A stretch of DNA of 64,000 bases from Fen-1298 sp963833465 (GTDB lineage: Bacteria > Bacteroidota > Ignavibacteria > UBA10030). The position numbers and the translations under genes were made by a program. Below are positions 36,331 through 44,569 of this stretch, piece after piece (position 1 is the first letter of the stretch; every line of letters starts with the position of its first letter). The notes beneath the pieces were generated by a model. It made no database searches. It saw only the letters and a list, made by a program, of their open reading frames with translations, and had not been told where the DNA came from. The DNA is taken from assembly GCA_963833465.1 (NCBI GenBank), contig CAWHXW010000003.1, positions 372,001 through 436,000 on the forward strand, written 5' to 3'.

Positions 36331-38130
36331 CTATTCATCCATCGATAAAACAGCTAAAAATGCTTCTTGCGGCACTTCCACACTTCCGACCCGTTTCATT
36401 CGCTTTTTGCCTTCTTTTTGTTTTTCTAAAAGTTTTCGTTTTCGCGAAATATCACCGCCGTAACACTTTGCAATCACATTCTTACGAATGGCGCTTATAG
36501 TCTCTCGCGCAATTATCTTACTTCCGATAGCGGCCTGTATTGCCACTTCAAACATTTGACGAGGAATAAGCCCTCTAAGTTTCGTGCAAAGTTTACGGCC
36601 CCATTCGTACGACTTTCCGCGGTGGATTATAGTGGAAAGTGCGTCCACCGGCTCGCCGTTTAATAAAACGTCCAGTTTTACTAAGTCAGATTCGCGATAT
36701 TCAAGAAAATCATAGTCAAATGAAGCATAGCCGCGCGAAAGTGACTTAAGTTTATCGTAAAAATCGAAGATTATTTCCGATAATGGAAGTTCAAAATGAA
36801 TATCGGCGCGTTCCGGGCTCAGATATGTTGTGTTACGATGAATGCCGCGGCGATCCATACACAATTTCATTATATTGCCGATGTATTCAGTCGGTGTGAT
36901 TATTTGTGCCTTTACAAAAGGTTCTTCGACTCTTTCAATTTTGCCGGCGTCTGGCATAAACGCAGGATTGTCGATGAGAAGAACTTCCTTATCTGTTTTT
37001 ATAACGCGGTACTCGACGTTTGGTACTGTGTTGATAAGTTGCTGGTCGTATTCGCGCTCTAATCGTTCGCGGATAATTTCCATATGAAGAAGTCCGAGAA
37101 ATCCGGCGCGAAATCCGAATCCGAGTGCAACAGAACTTTCCGGTTCGAAGATGAGCGACGCATCATTCAATTTCAACTTATCGAGTGCATCTCGCAGCTC
37201 GCCAAAATTATCACTGTTGGATGGATAAAGTCCGCTGAAAACCATTGGCTTGGCTTCTTTGTAACCTGGTAATGGCTCGGATGAAGGATTGTCCACAAGT
37301 GTAATCGTATCGCCGACTTTTGTGTCATGCACATCTTTAACATTTGCAATTATGTAACCAACGTCGCCAGCAGAAAGAGAACCGATTCGTTTGCGCTGCA
37401 TTTCAAGAATACCGATATCTTCCGCCTGAAATTCTTGACCTCTTGAAAAAAATCTGATCCTATCTTTTTCGCGTACGGTTCCTTCCATAACACGTATGTA
37501 TGCAACCGCTCCGCGGTACTCATCAAACACAGAATCGAAAATTAATGCCTTTAACGGAGCATCCGGATTACCTTTTGGTGCAGGGATGCGCGAGACGATC
37601 GCTTCCAGCACATCATCTACCCCTAATCCTGATTTTGCGCTGCCCATTAAGATTTCTTCTTCCTTGCATCCGATGAGATCCATAACCTGTTTTTTCACAA
37701 CATCAATCATTGTCTTGGCGCTTGGCAAGTCAATCTTGTTGATGAACGGAATTATTTCTAATCCTGCATCTATAGCGAGGTAAAGATTTGAAATTGTTTG
37801 TGCTTCGACTCCTTGAGTTGCATCCACAACAAGAATGGCGCCTTCGCATGCGGCAAGGGAACGCGAAACTTCGTACGTAAAATCTACATGGCCCGGCGTG
37901 TCTATAAGATTAAGTGTGTAATTCTTTTTATTGCGTGCTTGATACTTGATTTGGATAGCATGCAGTTTGATGGTAATACCGCGTTCTTGCTCAAGATCCA
38001 TATCATCAAGCATTTGCTTTGACATATCACGAGCCGCAACTGTGCCGGTGTATTCCAGCAGACGGTCAGCAAGTGTTGACTTGCCATGATCAATGTGTGC
38101 GATGATGCAAAAATTACGAAGATGTTCCAT
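36331..38130 (-). CDS. lepA: Elongation factor 4 (LepA)
   Basis: 599 residues, the normal length. It is a ribosome GTPase that back-translocates or aids initiation under stress. G1 is CIIAHIDHGKSTLADRL, switch I ERGITIKLH, G3 DTPGHVDF and G4 NKIDLPSA. The C-terminal LepA-specific domain shows IHFELPLSEIIFDFYDKL and RKNVIAKCYGGDISRK and ends in MKRVGSVEVPQEAFLAVL. No SD is clear before the ATG. It leads the lepA-lepB-lepB operon. Confidence 0.97.
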   Translation of the reverse strand: MEHLRNFCIIAHIDHGKSTLADRLLEYTGTVAARDMSKQMLDDMDLEQERGITIKLHAIQIKYQARNKKNYTLNLIDTPGHVDFTYEVSRSLAACEGAILVVDATQGVEAQTISNLYLAIDAGLEIIPFINKIDLPSAKTMIDVVKKQVMDLIGCKEEEILMGSAKSGLGVDDVLEAIVSRIPAPKGNPDAPLKALIFDSVFDEYRGAVAYIRVMEGTVREKDRIRFFSRGQEFQAEDIGILEMQRKRIGSLSAGDVGYIIANVKDVHDTKVGDTITLVDNPSSEPLPGYKEAKPMVFSGLYPSNSDNFGELRDALDKLKLNDASLIFEPESSVALGFGFRAGFLGLLHMEIIRERLEREYDQQLINTVPNVEYRVIKTDKEVLLIDNPAFMPDAGKIERVEEPFVKAQIITPTEYIGNIMKLCMDRRGIHRNTTYLSPERADIHFELPLSEIIFDFYDKLKSLSRGYASFDYDFLEYRESDLVKLDVLLNGEPVDALSTIIHRGKSYEWGRKLCTKLRGLIPRQMFEVAIQAAIGSKIIARETISAIRKNVIAKCYGGDISRKRKLLEKQKEGKKRMKRVGSVEVPQEAFLAVLSMDE

Positions 38131-38194
38131 TAAATAAATATCAAATTTGCTGCCATGCGGACGGCATTAAACAGGAAATAATATAAATGATAAA

Positions 38195-38236
38195 GAGTAA
38201 AAAGTGGTATGCTTTATGAAGAGCCACTCTTTACTC
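38195..38236 (-). terminator. Hairpin after the restriction-modification genes
   Basis: GAGTAAAAAGTGG (38195-38207) and CCACTCTTTACTC (38224-38236) pair at 12 of 13 positions around a 16-base loop. On the minus strand a T-rich stretch follows (TTTATCATTTAT). It could end the restriction-modification transcript before lepA. Confidence 0.5.
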
Positions 38237-38372
38237 CTCTAACTATTGAAAAGATAGAGGAAAATGCGCAGAAGAGCAAGGTGGGGAAAAGTTGGAAGTA
38301 GTTGAGTTAGAAGTAGATGAGATTATGAGAAGTTGAGATGAAAGTAGCCATGTTTTTTCCTAATAAATATCT

Positions 38373-39395
38373 TTATTTAATTGCCTTGTGTTTCTTTACT
38401 TTATATTTTGCTGATGTTTCAAACAGAGTTTTCTGCGCTGGTGACTCCTCTTCTATTGAATAGATACTACTTATCCGAGAAGGTATTTTAAGTTTTGATT
38501 TCAGAATAATCGGTGTTATATCAATATCTTCTATCTTTTTAGGGATAAAATAAAAATCTTTTAGATGTTCCCAATCCTCATTTCGAAGCGTTACAACTTC
38601 ATCTAAAAAAAAGCTTACCCACCAGTCACCAAGTTTTGATTGGGTATGTTCGTGTCTTAATTTAGCTTTCGTAATTTCAACATATTCTTTATCAAGTTCA
38701 AAGCCAATATATTGTCGTCCTAACCGCTTTGCGGCAATCGATGTTGTGCCAGTTCCATTAAACGGATCAAGAATTATATCGCCTTCATTGGAACTCATCA
38801 AAATAATTCTTTCCAATAAATGGATTGGCAACTGGCATGGATGTTCATCTCGATATTTAATGTGTTTAATCCGATGTATATCTGTCCATACATCTGAGAC
38901 AAGCGGACCAAAAGGATGTAGTAACGATTTTTTCCCACCATAATCTTTGGAAAGTATTTGAGCCTTGCGAGTCCTTTTGTGTGGATGTCGCAATTCAAAG
39001 AATTTTAATTTCGTAACATCTTTAGCATAGAAAAGAATTCCATAATGACTCGGCTGCAACGATTTCCCCATTGGCGCTGTTGGAGCATCCCATGCGATCC
39101 AATGTTTAAAATCCGCCTGTTTGTTCAGAATTGCAGAATAATATGTCAGCCACTTTGGAATATTATGTATGAAGATTGATCCAGTTGGCTTTGTTATGCG
39201 AACCATTTCCGTAATCCATTCTTCGCACCAGCCCAAGTAGTCATGCAATTTTAGACTGTCTTTGTATGAATTATATCCCTTTTTCAAATTGAATGGTGGA
39301 TCAGCGAAAGTTACATCGACACAATCATTTGGAAGCGTCTTTAATAGCTTGAGACAATCACCTTGAATAATGTTGTTAAAATATTTTTCTATCAT
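38373..39395 (-). CDS. DNA adenine-type methyltransferase (beta class)
   Basis: 340 residues. Motif IV (TFADPPFNLKKGY) comes before motif I (LDPFNGTGTTSIAAKRLG), the order of beta-class methyltransferases. A DPPF/Y motif favours N6-adenine as target; SPPY would suggest N4-cytosine. The middle part (RKAQILSKDYGGKKS, YRDEHPCQLPIHLLERII) is the target region and FELDKEYVEI follows motif I. It protects host DNA from the neighbouring endonuclease. Its start overlaps the endonuclease stop by four bases. The recognition site cannot be read. Confidence 0.88.
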   Translation of the reverse strand: MIEKYFNNIIQGDCLKLLKTLPNDCVDVTFADPPFNLKKGYNSYKDSLKLHDYLGWCEEWITEMVRITKPTGSIFIHNIPKWLTYYSAILNKQADFKHWIAWDAPTAPMGKSLQPSHYGILFYAKDVTKLKFFELRHPHKRTRKAQILSKDYGGKKSLLHPFGPLVSDVWTDIHRIKHIKYRDEHPCQLPIHLLERIILMSSNEGDIILDPFNGTGTTSIAAKRLGRQYIGFELDKEYVEITKAKLRHEHTQSKLGDWWVSFFLDEVVTLRNEDWEHLKDFYFIPKKIEDIDITPIILKSKLKIPSRISSIYSIEEESPAQKTLFETSAKYKVKKHKAIK

Positions 39396-40363
39396 TTTTT
39401 AAATTCGTTTCTTAATAATTGTCTAAATCGTTCAAGTTCGTCTTTATGAAAGGTGAACACATCGTCATACGCCGTTACCATTCGCTTTAAATCTTGTTTG
39501 CGAACATACCATCCAATTCCATCGACAAATCCAATAAACTTTGCTTTAGGATAATATTTTTTTATTAAAGTTTTGATGTTTCCCTCTGTTTTAGATTTAT
39601 CGCCTTGCCCCGAAGAAGTGGTAACAAGAAATGAACTCTCAATAATCATTTTTGGATTTTTCTTGCTTGGAACAATAAAGTCCATTGTCCGTTTTGCGAC
39701 ATGCTCTTTTTTGAGAAGTTCTGTCAAGTCCCCCTTTTCAAAAGTAAGTTGATGCTCTTCGATAAGAGTTTTAATAACCGTTTCGGGATTATTCTCTGCT
39801 TTACCTGAATACGAACCTTTTTCCTTGTAGCGAACCAATGTATCTATCATTGCCGGTACTTCGAACCGCAACTTTGAGATGCTGAGTTTCTTTAATTCAA
39901 AAAGGGGAAGTGTATTAGCCAAAAACGGGATGGTTGATCCTTCAAAGAAAAGGTTTACAATGCCTTTGCGAAAATAATCGTTTTCTGCTAGCAGTTTTGT
40001 AATTTTAGCATCACCCCATTCCTTGATTTCTTCACCGAGTGATTGAGCAGCCCATTTATCTTTAAATAGAAGTCTAGACAATTCCTGATTGTCGGCCACC
40101 CGCAAAACAGTTATGAGCCTTTTTAGCGACTCATTTGCAAATCCTGTTAATGCAAGCATGGCACGTAGGCCATTTTCTTTTTCTTGAAGTAAATTCTCAA
40201 AAATTTCCTTTTTCAATCCTTGAGTTTCTACCTGATTTTTTAAAACAAGTAATGTCTCATTTAACGAGTTAATATAACTTTCATATTTTTCCTGAAATAC
40301 AGGGCTGTAAAAATAGAAAGTGTTTTTATCGATAACAGTCTGAAATTTCTTTCTCATCGACAT
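39392..40363 (-). CDS. DpnII-like type II restriction endonuclease
   Basis: 323 residues. The N-terminal 190 residues are helical; the C-terminal part looks like the PD-(D/E)XK-type core of the DpnII family: KRTMDFIVPSKKNPKMIIES with Asp and Glu, then a SSGQGDKSKTEGNIKTL segment and FIGFVDGIGWY. In DpnII the matching spots are the E-x-N-F-Y and GSK stretches and a DGxGW motif. So I assign it by pattern, with moderate certainty; cutting at GATC is not implied. It is transcribed first and coupled to the methyltransferase. Confidence 0.7.
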   Translation of the reverse strand: MSMRKKFQTVIDKNTFYFYSPVFQEKYESYINSLNETLLVLKNQVETQGLKKEIFENLLQEKENGLRAMLALTGFANESLKRLITVLRVADNQELSRLLFKDKWAAQSLGEEIKEWGDAKITKLLAENDYFRKGIVNLFFEGSTIPFLANTLPLFELKKLSISKLRFEVPAMIDTLVRYKEKGSYSGKAENNPETVIKTLIEEHQLTFEKGDLTELLKKEHVAKRTMDFIVPSKKNPKMIIESSFLVTTSSGQGDKSKTEGNIKTLIKKYYPKAKFIGFVDGIGWYVRKQDLKRMVTAYDDVFTFHKDELERFRQLLRNEFKK

Positions 40364-40405
40364 TTCTTGTTTCTCCGATTAATCTGACTTTGCGTTCGCT
40401 TTCTT

Positions 40406-40609
40406 TTATATCTCGACAACTTCAACGCCTTCATTAATCTTACAATCAATATCTTCTATCTTAAAACTTAAATTTCTTTTTTCTTCCGCAGATGAAATAT
40501 CTTGTATATCTCCAGTAAAAAGTTCTGAATATTCTTTTGCAAGCTGTTTACTTTCTGTTTTTATTGTAACAACGTATGATTTTGTTAGAACCACTTCAAA
40601 TGTTTTCAT
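40406..40609 (-). CDS. Small protein heading the restriction-modification cassette
   Basis: 67 residues, acidic and lysine-rich (MKTFEVVLTKSYVVTIKTES, then LFTGDIQDISSAEEKR). The beta-alpha-beta pattern with MKTFEV start resembles DpnD/PcfM-like small proteins, which occur near DpnI/DpnII-type cassettes, but the similarity is weak and from memory. It has no helix-turn-helix, so a C-protein regulator is unlikely. It lies 42 bases before the endonuclease on the same strand and may belong to the same operon. Confidence 0.5.
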   Translation of the reverse strand: MKTFEVVLTKSYVVTIKTESKQLAKEYSELFTGDIQDISSAEEKRNLSFKIEDIDCKINEGVEVVEI

Positions 40610-40720
40610 ATTGTTTCCCTCTTATAAATTTATAGCATATACATTTTGCCGGGGGCGCCCAGTCTAAATCTTTGTCAGTCTGTTCCTGTTCTTGTCATTT
40701 TCGTTTTGACTTCTGTTCGC

Positions 40721-41329
40721 TTAGCGAATAGGTACACGAAATTGGATTTTGGCATTACCGCCAAGTTCATCTGAAACGTCAAAATCAAATAATGTTGCAC
40801 CAACGTATGCATCAATTATATTTAGGAAGTACGTTAAGCCAAGGTACATTATAAATTCATCTCGTTCATTGCGATAAAAGTCGCGATCTTTTTGCAGTTG
40901 CGAATCTCCAACATGATCTATTGTATCCAATCTAACTGATTCCGAAAATTGTGCACGATATGATAAATATTGACTATTACATTGGATTGCTATAGAACTT
41001 AAATAGACGCCAAATCCCCAAATTATTGGAATAGTATAATAGCGATGAGCATACACCTGTCCGGCTCCAGGCAATAATGCAGAGAGCAGCATCGCTAATG
41101 AACCAGATTTGGCGTGCACATCAGAAATGAATTTTATTTTTCCGGATTGAATATTAATTGAATCGATTAGAGAGTTTTTTGCTTCTGTTGTATCCGGTTT
41201 GATCAGTGACGATGTGACTTTAGTTTGTGCAGCGGCATTGACGTGCGAAATAAAAAAAAAGAATACTGCTGCTGTCAGCAGCATTACCATTTGATTTTTG
41301 ATTGAGAGTTTTTTGAATACTAAGGTCAT
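40721..41329 (-). CDS. DUF5683-family membrane protein
   Basis: 202 residues. The segment LLSALLPGAGQVYAHRYYTI is the hallmark of DUF5683, with further membrane segments at about 110-125 and 155-175. A signal-like stretch covers 12-35 (MVMLLTAAVFFFFISHV). Proteins of this family are found in FCB bacteria and have no known function. Its ATG overlaps the stop of ridA once the ridA frame is repaired (ATGA), which supports both gene models. Confidence 0.78.
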   Translation of the reverse strand: MTLVFKKLSIKNQMVMLLTAAVFFFFISHVNAAAQTKVTSSLIKPDTTEAKNSLIDSINIQSGKIKFISDVHAKSGSLAMLLSALLPGAGQVYAHRYYTIPIIWGFGVYLSSIAIQCNSQYLSYRAQFSESVRLDTIDHVGDSQLQKDRDFYRNERDEFIMYLGLTYFLNIIDAYVGATLFDFDVSDELGGNAKIQFRVPIR

Positions 41330-41716
41330 TTTTCAATAACGGCAACAGCTTCGACCTCAATACGAATGTCGAGGGGAAGCCGAGCTGCTTCTATTGGTAC
41401 TGCGTGCTGGAGCTGCCACACCGAGAAATTCGGCATAGACTTCGTTCATAGCAGTGAACTCGTTCATATCCTTCAAGAAAACAGTCGTTTTAATAACGGA
41501 TGCGAATGATGCTCCACCTGCAACAAGAATAGCTTCAAGATTTTTCATTACCTGCCGTGTCTGTGCCTTAATATCGCCTGCAACAATTTTACTTGTTTTG
41601 GGATCTATAGGTCCCTGACCTGCTGTAAAAAGTAATTTTCCATCTACAAGAATTCCCTGACTGTAAGGACCAATTGGCGCAGGAGCTTTTTCGGTTAGAA
41701 TTTTTTTTATTGACAT
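41326..41716 (-). CDS. ridA: RidA reactive-enamine deaminase, frameshifted
   Basis: RidA hydrolyses reactive enamines and imines made by PLP enzymes. MSIKKILTEKAPAPIGPYSQG and FTAGQGPIDPKTSK are intact. The ordinary open frame breaks after AAPARST at about 41388-41395 and ends in an unrelated tail at 41357. Removing one A of the AA pair restores IEAARLPLDIRIEVEAVAVI and a TGA at 41326, giving 129 residues, the family length; the catalytic Arg of AARLP and the Glu in RIEVEA lie in this restored part. The repaired stop overlaps the next gene start. A one-base sequence error is the likely cause. Confidence 0.88.
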
Positions 41717-41805
41717 AGGTTATTCGTTTTTGATTTTTATAAAGTAAAAAATGATGTCAAAAGTAGTAATCGATTAAAAATTTTCCGCTACTTAATTCGT
41801 TATTA

Positions 41806-42714
41806 CTACTTTTTGGTGAATAAATCCATCAACCGGTCAAAATCGTCAAGTGAATAATATTCCACTATAATTTCGCCGCGTCCCGATCCTTTTGTTTTTA
41901 CTTTGACTTTTGTGCCAAGCGCCTGACGCAATTTTTCTTCTAAGCTCTGAATGCTCGCGGTAGCACTGCCAGCCACTTTATGAGATCCAGTTTTTTTCTT
42001 AGGTTGTTGAGCGGCGCGTACAATATCTTCCGCTTTCCGTACGGATAATCCACCGTCCACAATTTTTTCGTATAAGCGCAATTGTACACGTTCATCCGAA
42101 AGTGCTATAAGTGCGCGCGCGTGTCCCATGGAGATTTTATCTTTACGCAATCCATTCTGAATTTTTAGCGGAAGTTTCAGCAAGCGAATAAAATTTGTGA
42201 CTGTACTTCGGTCTTTACCAACACGTTTTGCTATTTCATCTTGCGTCATACGGCATTCGTCAATAAGACGTTGGTAGGCATTTGCAATTTCCATCGAGTT
42301 CAGATATTCACGCTGAATGTTTTCAATGAGTGCAATTTCCAGCATTTCTTCGTCGGTTTCGACAGTGATGATGTAAGCGGGAATTTGCCGCAGATGTGCC
42401 GCTTGTGTTGCGCGAAGACGCCGTTCACCGGAAATAATTTGATATCCGGTATCAATCCGTCGTACTGTAATCGGTTGAATAACGCCTTTTTCTTGTATAG
42501 AATGTGTTAACTCTGCAAGTGTTTCTTGATCGAAATCCGTACGCGGTTGAAATGGGTTCGGTTGAATCTTTGCGATATCGATATTGGCAATAATACCAGT
42601 TTCACCTGTATCGCGTCCGATGGAACCATCTTGGATACTAACCTCCATTCGCGGGCTCTTCGGAATTAGTGCATTTAATCCGCGTCCGAGAACTGATTTT
42701 TTCTGATCACTCAT
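41806..42714 (-). CDS. parB: Chromosome-partitioning protein ParB
   Basis: 302 residues from the ATG at 42714 (MSDQKKSVLGRGLNALIP), five bases after the parA stop; an open frame from 42759 overlaps parA and is unlikely. ParB binds parS, spreads with CTP and loads SMC. The box with IQPNPFQPRTDF, the CTP-contact GERRLRATQAA, IENIQREYLNSMEIANAY and the helix-turn-helix TQDEIAKRVGKDRSTVTNFI are clear. The C-terminal dimer domain ends at YYSLDDFDRLMDLF. No parS match was seen by eye. Confidence 0.96.
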   Translation of the reverse strand: MSDQKKSVLGRGLNALIPKSPRMEVSIQDGSIGRDTGETGIIANIDIAKIQPNPFQPRTDFDQETLAELTHSIQEKGVIQPITVRRIDTGYQIISGERRLRATQAAHLRQIPAYIITVETDEEMLEIALIENIQREYLNSMEIANAYQRLIDECRMTQDEIAKRVGKDRSTVTNFIRLLKLPLKIQNGLRKDKISMGHARALIALSDERVQLRLYEKIVDGGLSVRKAEDIVRAAQQPKKKTGSHKVAGSATASIQSLEEKLRQALGTKVKVKTKGSGRGEIIVEYYSLDDFDRLMDLFTKK

Positions 42715-42718
42715 ATGC

Positions 42719-43528
42719 CTATGGCCCGATGAAAGTATTTTCATGCAACAGAGGTTCAATAGCGAAGAATTTATTTTTCTTCAATATTTCTTTTGCAAGT
42801 TCCATATAATTTCGTGTTCCAATACAGATTGCGTCGTATAAAATAATTGGTTTGCCGAAACTTGGCGCTTCACTTAACCGGATATTGCGAGAAACAACAG
42901 TGCCGAAAACTTTATCGCCAAAGTATCGTTTTACCTCTTCCACAATTTGGTTTGAGAGCCGCAGGCGCGAATCGAACATTGTCAGCAGTACACCTTCAAT
43001 GTCGAGATTATGATTCAGGGTCTTTTTGACCATATTGATAGTGTTAAAAAGCTGACCGAGTCCTTCCAGCGCAAAGTATTCGCACTGAACAGGAATGAGA
43101 ACAGAATCTGCTGCCGTCAAAGCATTTAAAGTTAACAAACCAAGTGAGGGCGGACAATCTACAACTATAAAATCAAAACGTCCGCGCACTGGTAGAAGAG
43201 CATTTGCGAGCAGGCGTTCGCGATTTTCCATTTCTACCATTTCGATTTCAGCGCCGACAAGATTTATATGTGATGGAAGAACAGATAAGTAAGGCATTTG
43301 TGTCGGTTGAATTGCGGCTGATGCTTCTACTTCTCCAACAAGCACTTCATAAATTGTTTTTCCATCGATGCCGGCAGAACCAACGCCGCTGGTGGCATTT
43401 GCCTGCGGATCATTGTCAACTAACAGAACTCGCTTCTCAGCTGTAGCTAATGAAGCTGCCAAATTAATAGCCGTCGTTGTTTTACCGACGCCTCCCTTTT
43501 GATTTGCTACGACAATTATTTTCGCCAC
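42719..43528 (-). CDS. parA: Chromosome-partitioning ATPase ParA
   Basis: 269 residues. The deviant Walker A is NQKGGVGKTTTAINLAA, then VDNDPQANATSGVG and FIVVDCPPSLGLLTLNAL (Walker B). SEAPSFGKPIILYD is typical of chromosomal ParA (Soj). It drives origin separation with ParB. It is followed at once by parB; no plasmid replication gene is near, so this is the chromosomal pair. Confidence 0.96.
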   Translation of the reverse strand: MAKIIVVANQKGGVGKTTTAINLAASLATAEKRVLLVDNDPQANATSGVGSAGIDGKTIYEVLVGEVEASAAIQPTQMPYLSVLPSHINLVGAEIEMVEMENRERLLANALLPVRGRFDFIVVDCPPSLGLLTLNALTAADSVLIPVQCEYFALEGLGQLFNTINMVKKTLNHNLDIEGVLLTMFDSRLRLSNQIVEEVKRYFGDKVFGTVVSRNIRLSEAPSFGKPIILYDAICIGTRNYMELAKEILKKNKFFAIEPLLHENTFIGP

Positions 43529-43568
43529 AATGGCTCGGATATCTTTAATAATAGATAATTAATTGCAA

Positions 43569-43597
43569 AATATAATGTTTTTTGCCTGTCTAAGCAA
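43569..43597 (-). promoter_or_regulatory. Possible sigma-70 promoter for parAB
   Basis: On the minus strand TTGCTT (43597-43592) and TATATT (43574-43569) are 17 bases apart, about 40 bases before the parA start and after the thioesterase stop. The -10 box is good, the -35 box poor. Confidence 0.35.
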
Positions 43598-43617
43598 ACT
43601 ACACACTAAAGTGAAAG

Positions 43618-44064
43618 TCATTTAAATGATAAAGTGTTTTCAGATTTGCACTTCTTTTGGAATAAATCCGGCACAGCAGAAATTTTACGAGTCTGTTTGT
43701 TCAAAAACGCGATACCAGTTTTTGCGCGAGCAACTTCTTTATTCGTTGTTTTGTTAGTTAGACGGAAAACGAAATCACAATATGCTGATTGAAAATTTGC
43801 GGTTCCAACTTCAACTATCAATACATCTCCATAAAATCCTTCAGACGAATAGACAATGATCGCATCCGTCATTATAATCCCTAATCCTTCGATATCGAAT
43901 TCCGAATAACCGAGATTCCTGAGAAATTGGATGCGCGCCTCGTGAACTATGGAAAGTACTGCATCGTTGCCGAGGTGTCCCCCGTAGTTTATATCGCTGA
44001 TTCGAATAGGAATTTCAATTCTGAAAGAGAAATTATTCGGAAGTTGCAACCTGACTCGTGCCAT
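43618..44064 (-). CDS. Hot-dog-fold acyl-CoA thioesterase
   Basis: 148 residues. IPIRISDINYGGHLGNDAVLSIVHEARIQF has the Asp and His and the central helix pattern of 4HBT-type thioesterases, and the strands VGTANFQSAYCDFVFR follow. It should hydrolyse an acyl-CoA or acyl-ACP thioester in the cytoplasm. Substrate is not known. It lies upstream of parA on the same strand with an 89-base gap. The tail after GIAFLNKQTRKI is short and polar. Confidence 0.78.
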   Translation of the reverse strand: MARVRLQLPNNFSFRIEIPIRISDINYGGHLGNDAVLSIVHEARIQFLRNLGYSEFDIEGLGIIMTDAIIVYSSEGFYGDVLIVEVGTANFQSAYCDFVFRLTNKTTNKEVARAKTGIAFLNKQTRKISAVPDLFQKKCKSENTLSFK

Positions 44065-44249
44065 AAATGATCTGTCGGTAATTGGTTAATGCTAATCTTA
44101 ATTGAATAATGTTGAATTGTTTGGAATTAATAATTAAAATCTAAAATAAATATAGAAGAAATTATAAGAAAAAAAAATCGATCAATAGTATGCAACATTA
44201 TCAATACACTTGCCGTAATGAATGAAAGAATATTAAATGAAGGTTCCAT

Positions 44250-44450
44250 ATGTTCACATTTATTCTTTGGATTATTCTTCTTTTTTTATGTTGGCCGTTG
44301 GCATTGCTGGGACTGGTATTATATCCAATCTTCTGGCTTTTAACGCTTCCGTTCCGCATTATTGGGTTAACAATGAATGGACTTTTTTCTTTCCTTTCTG
44401 CACTAATCATGCTTCCTGCTAGAATTCTACAAGGACCGAGAACAAAATGA
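44250..44450 (+). CDS. Small two-span membrane protein
   Basis: 66 residues, almost all hydrophobic: FILWIILLFLCWPLALLG and VLYPIFWLLTLPFRIIG form two spans and a third amphipathic helix (LFSFLSALIMLPARIL) follows. I recall similar small proteins in FCB genomes, without a function. This frame is preferred over an overlapping one starting at 44237, which reads into an unlikely mix of Cys, Thr and aromatic residues. The SD AAGG precedes it weakly. Confidence 0.55.
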   Translation: MFTFILWIILLFLCWPLALLGLVLYPIFWLLTLPFRIIGLTMNGLFSFLSALIMLPARILQGPRTK

Positions 44451-44569
44451 ATAATAATAAAAACATTTGCTAAAAGTACCTACGTATTTTTCCATCTATC
44501 TTATATCTTTTCAATTGATCTTCCGTTGCAATTCGACATATTTTTTGGTTATCTTTAATATATAATCAT

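Noticed and set aside
41806..43528. parS site near parAB
   Set aside because: No TGTTTCACGTGAAACA-like sequence was seen by eye; a computed search is needed to be sure.
44237..44422. 61-residue frame overlapping the small membrane protein
   Set aside because: The frame at 44250 gives clean membrane spans; this one does not.
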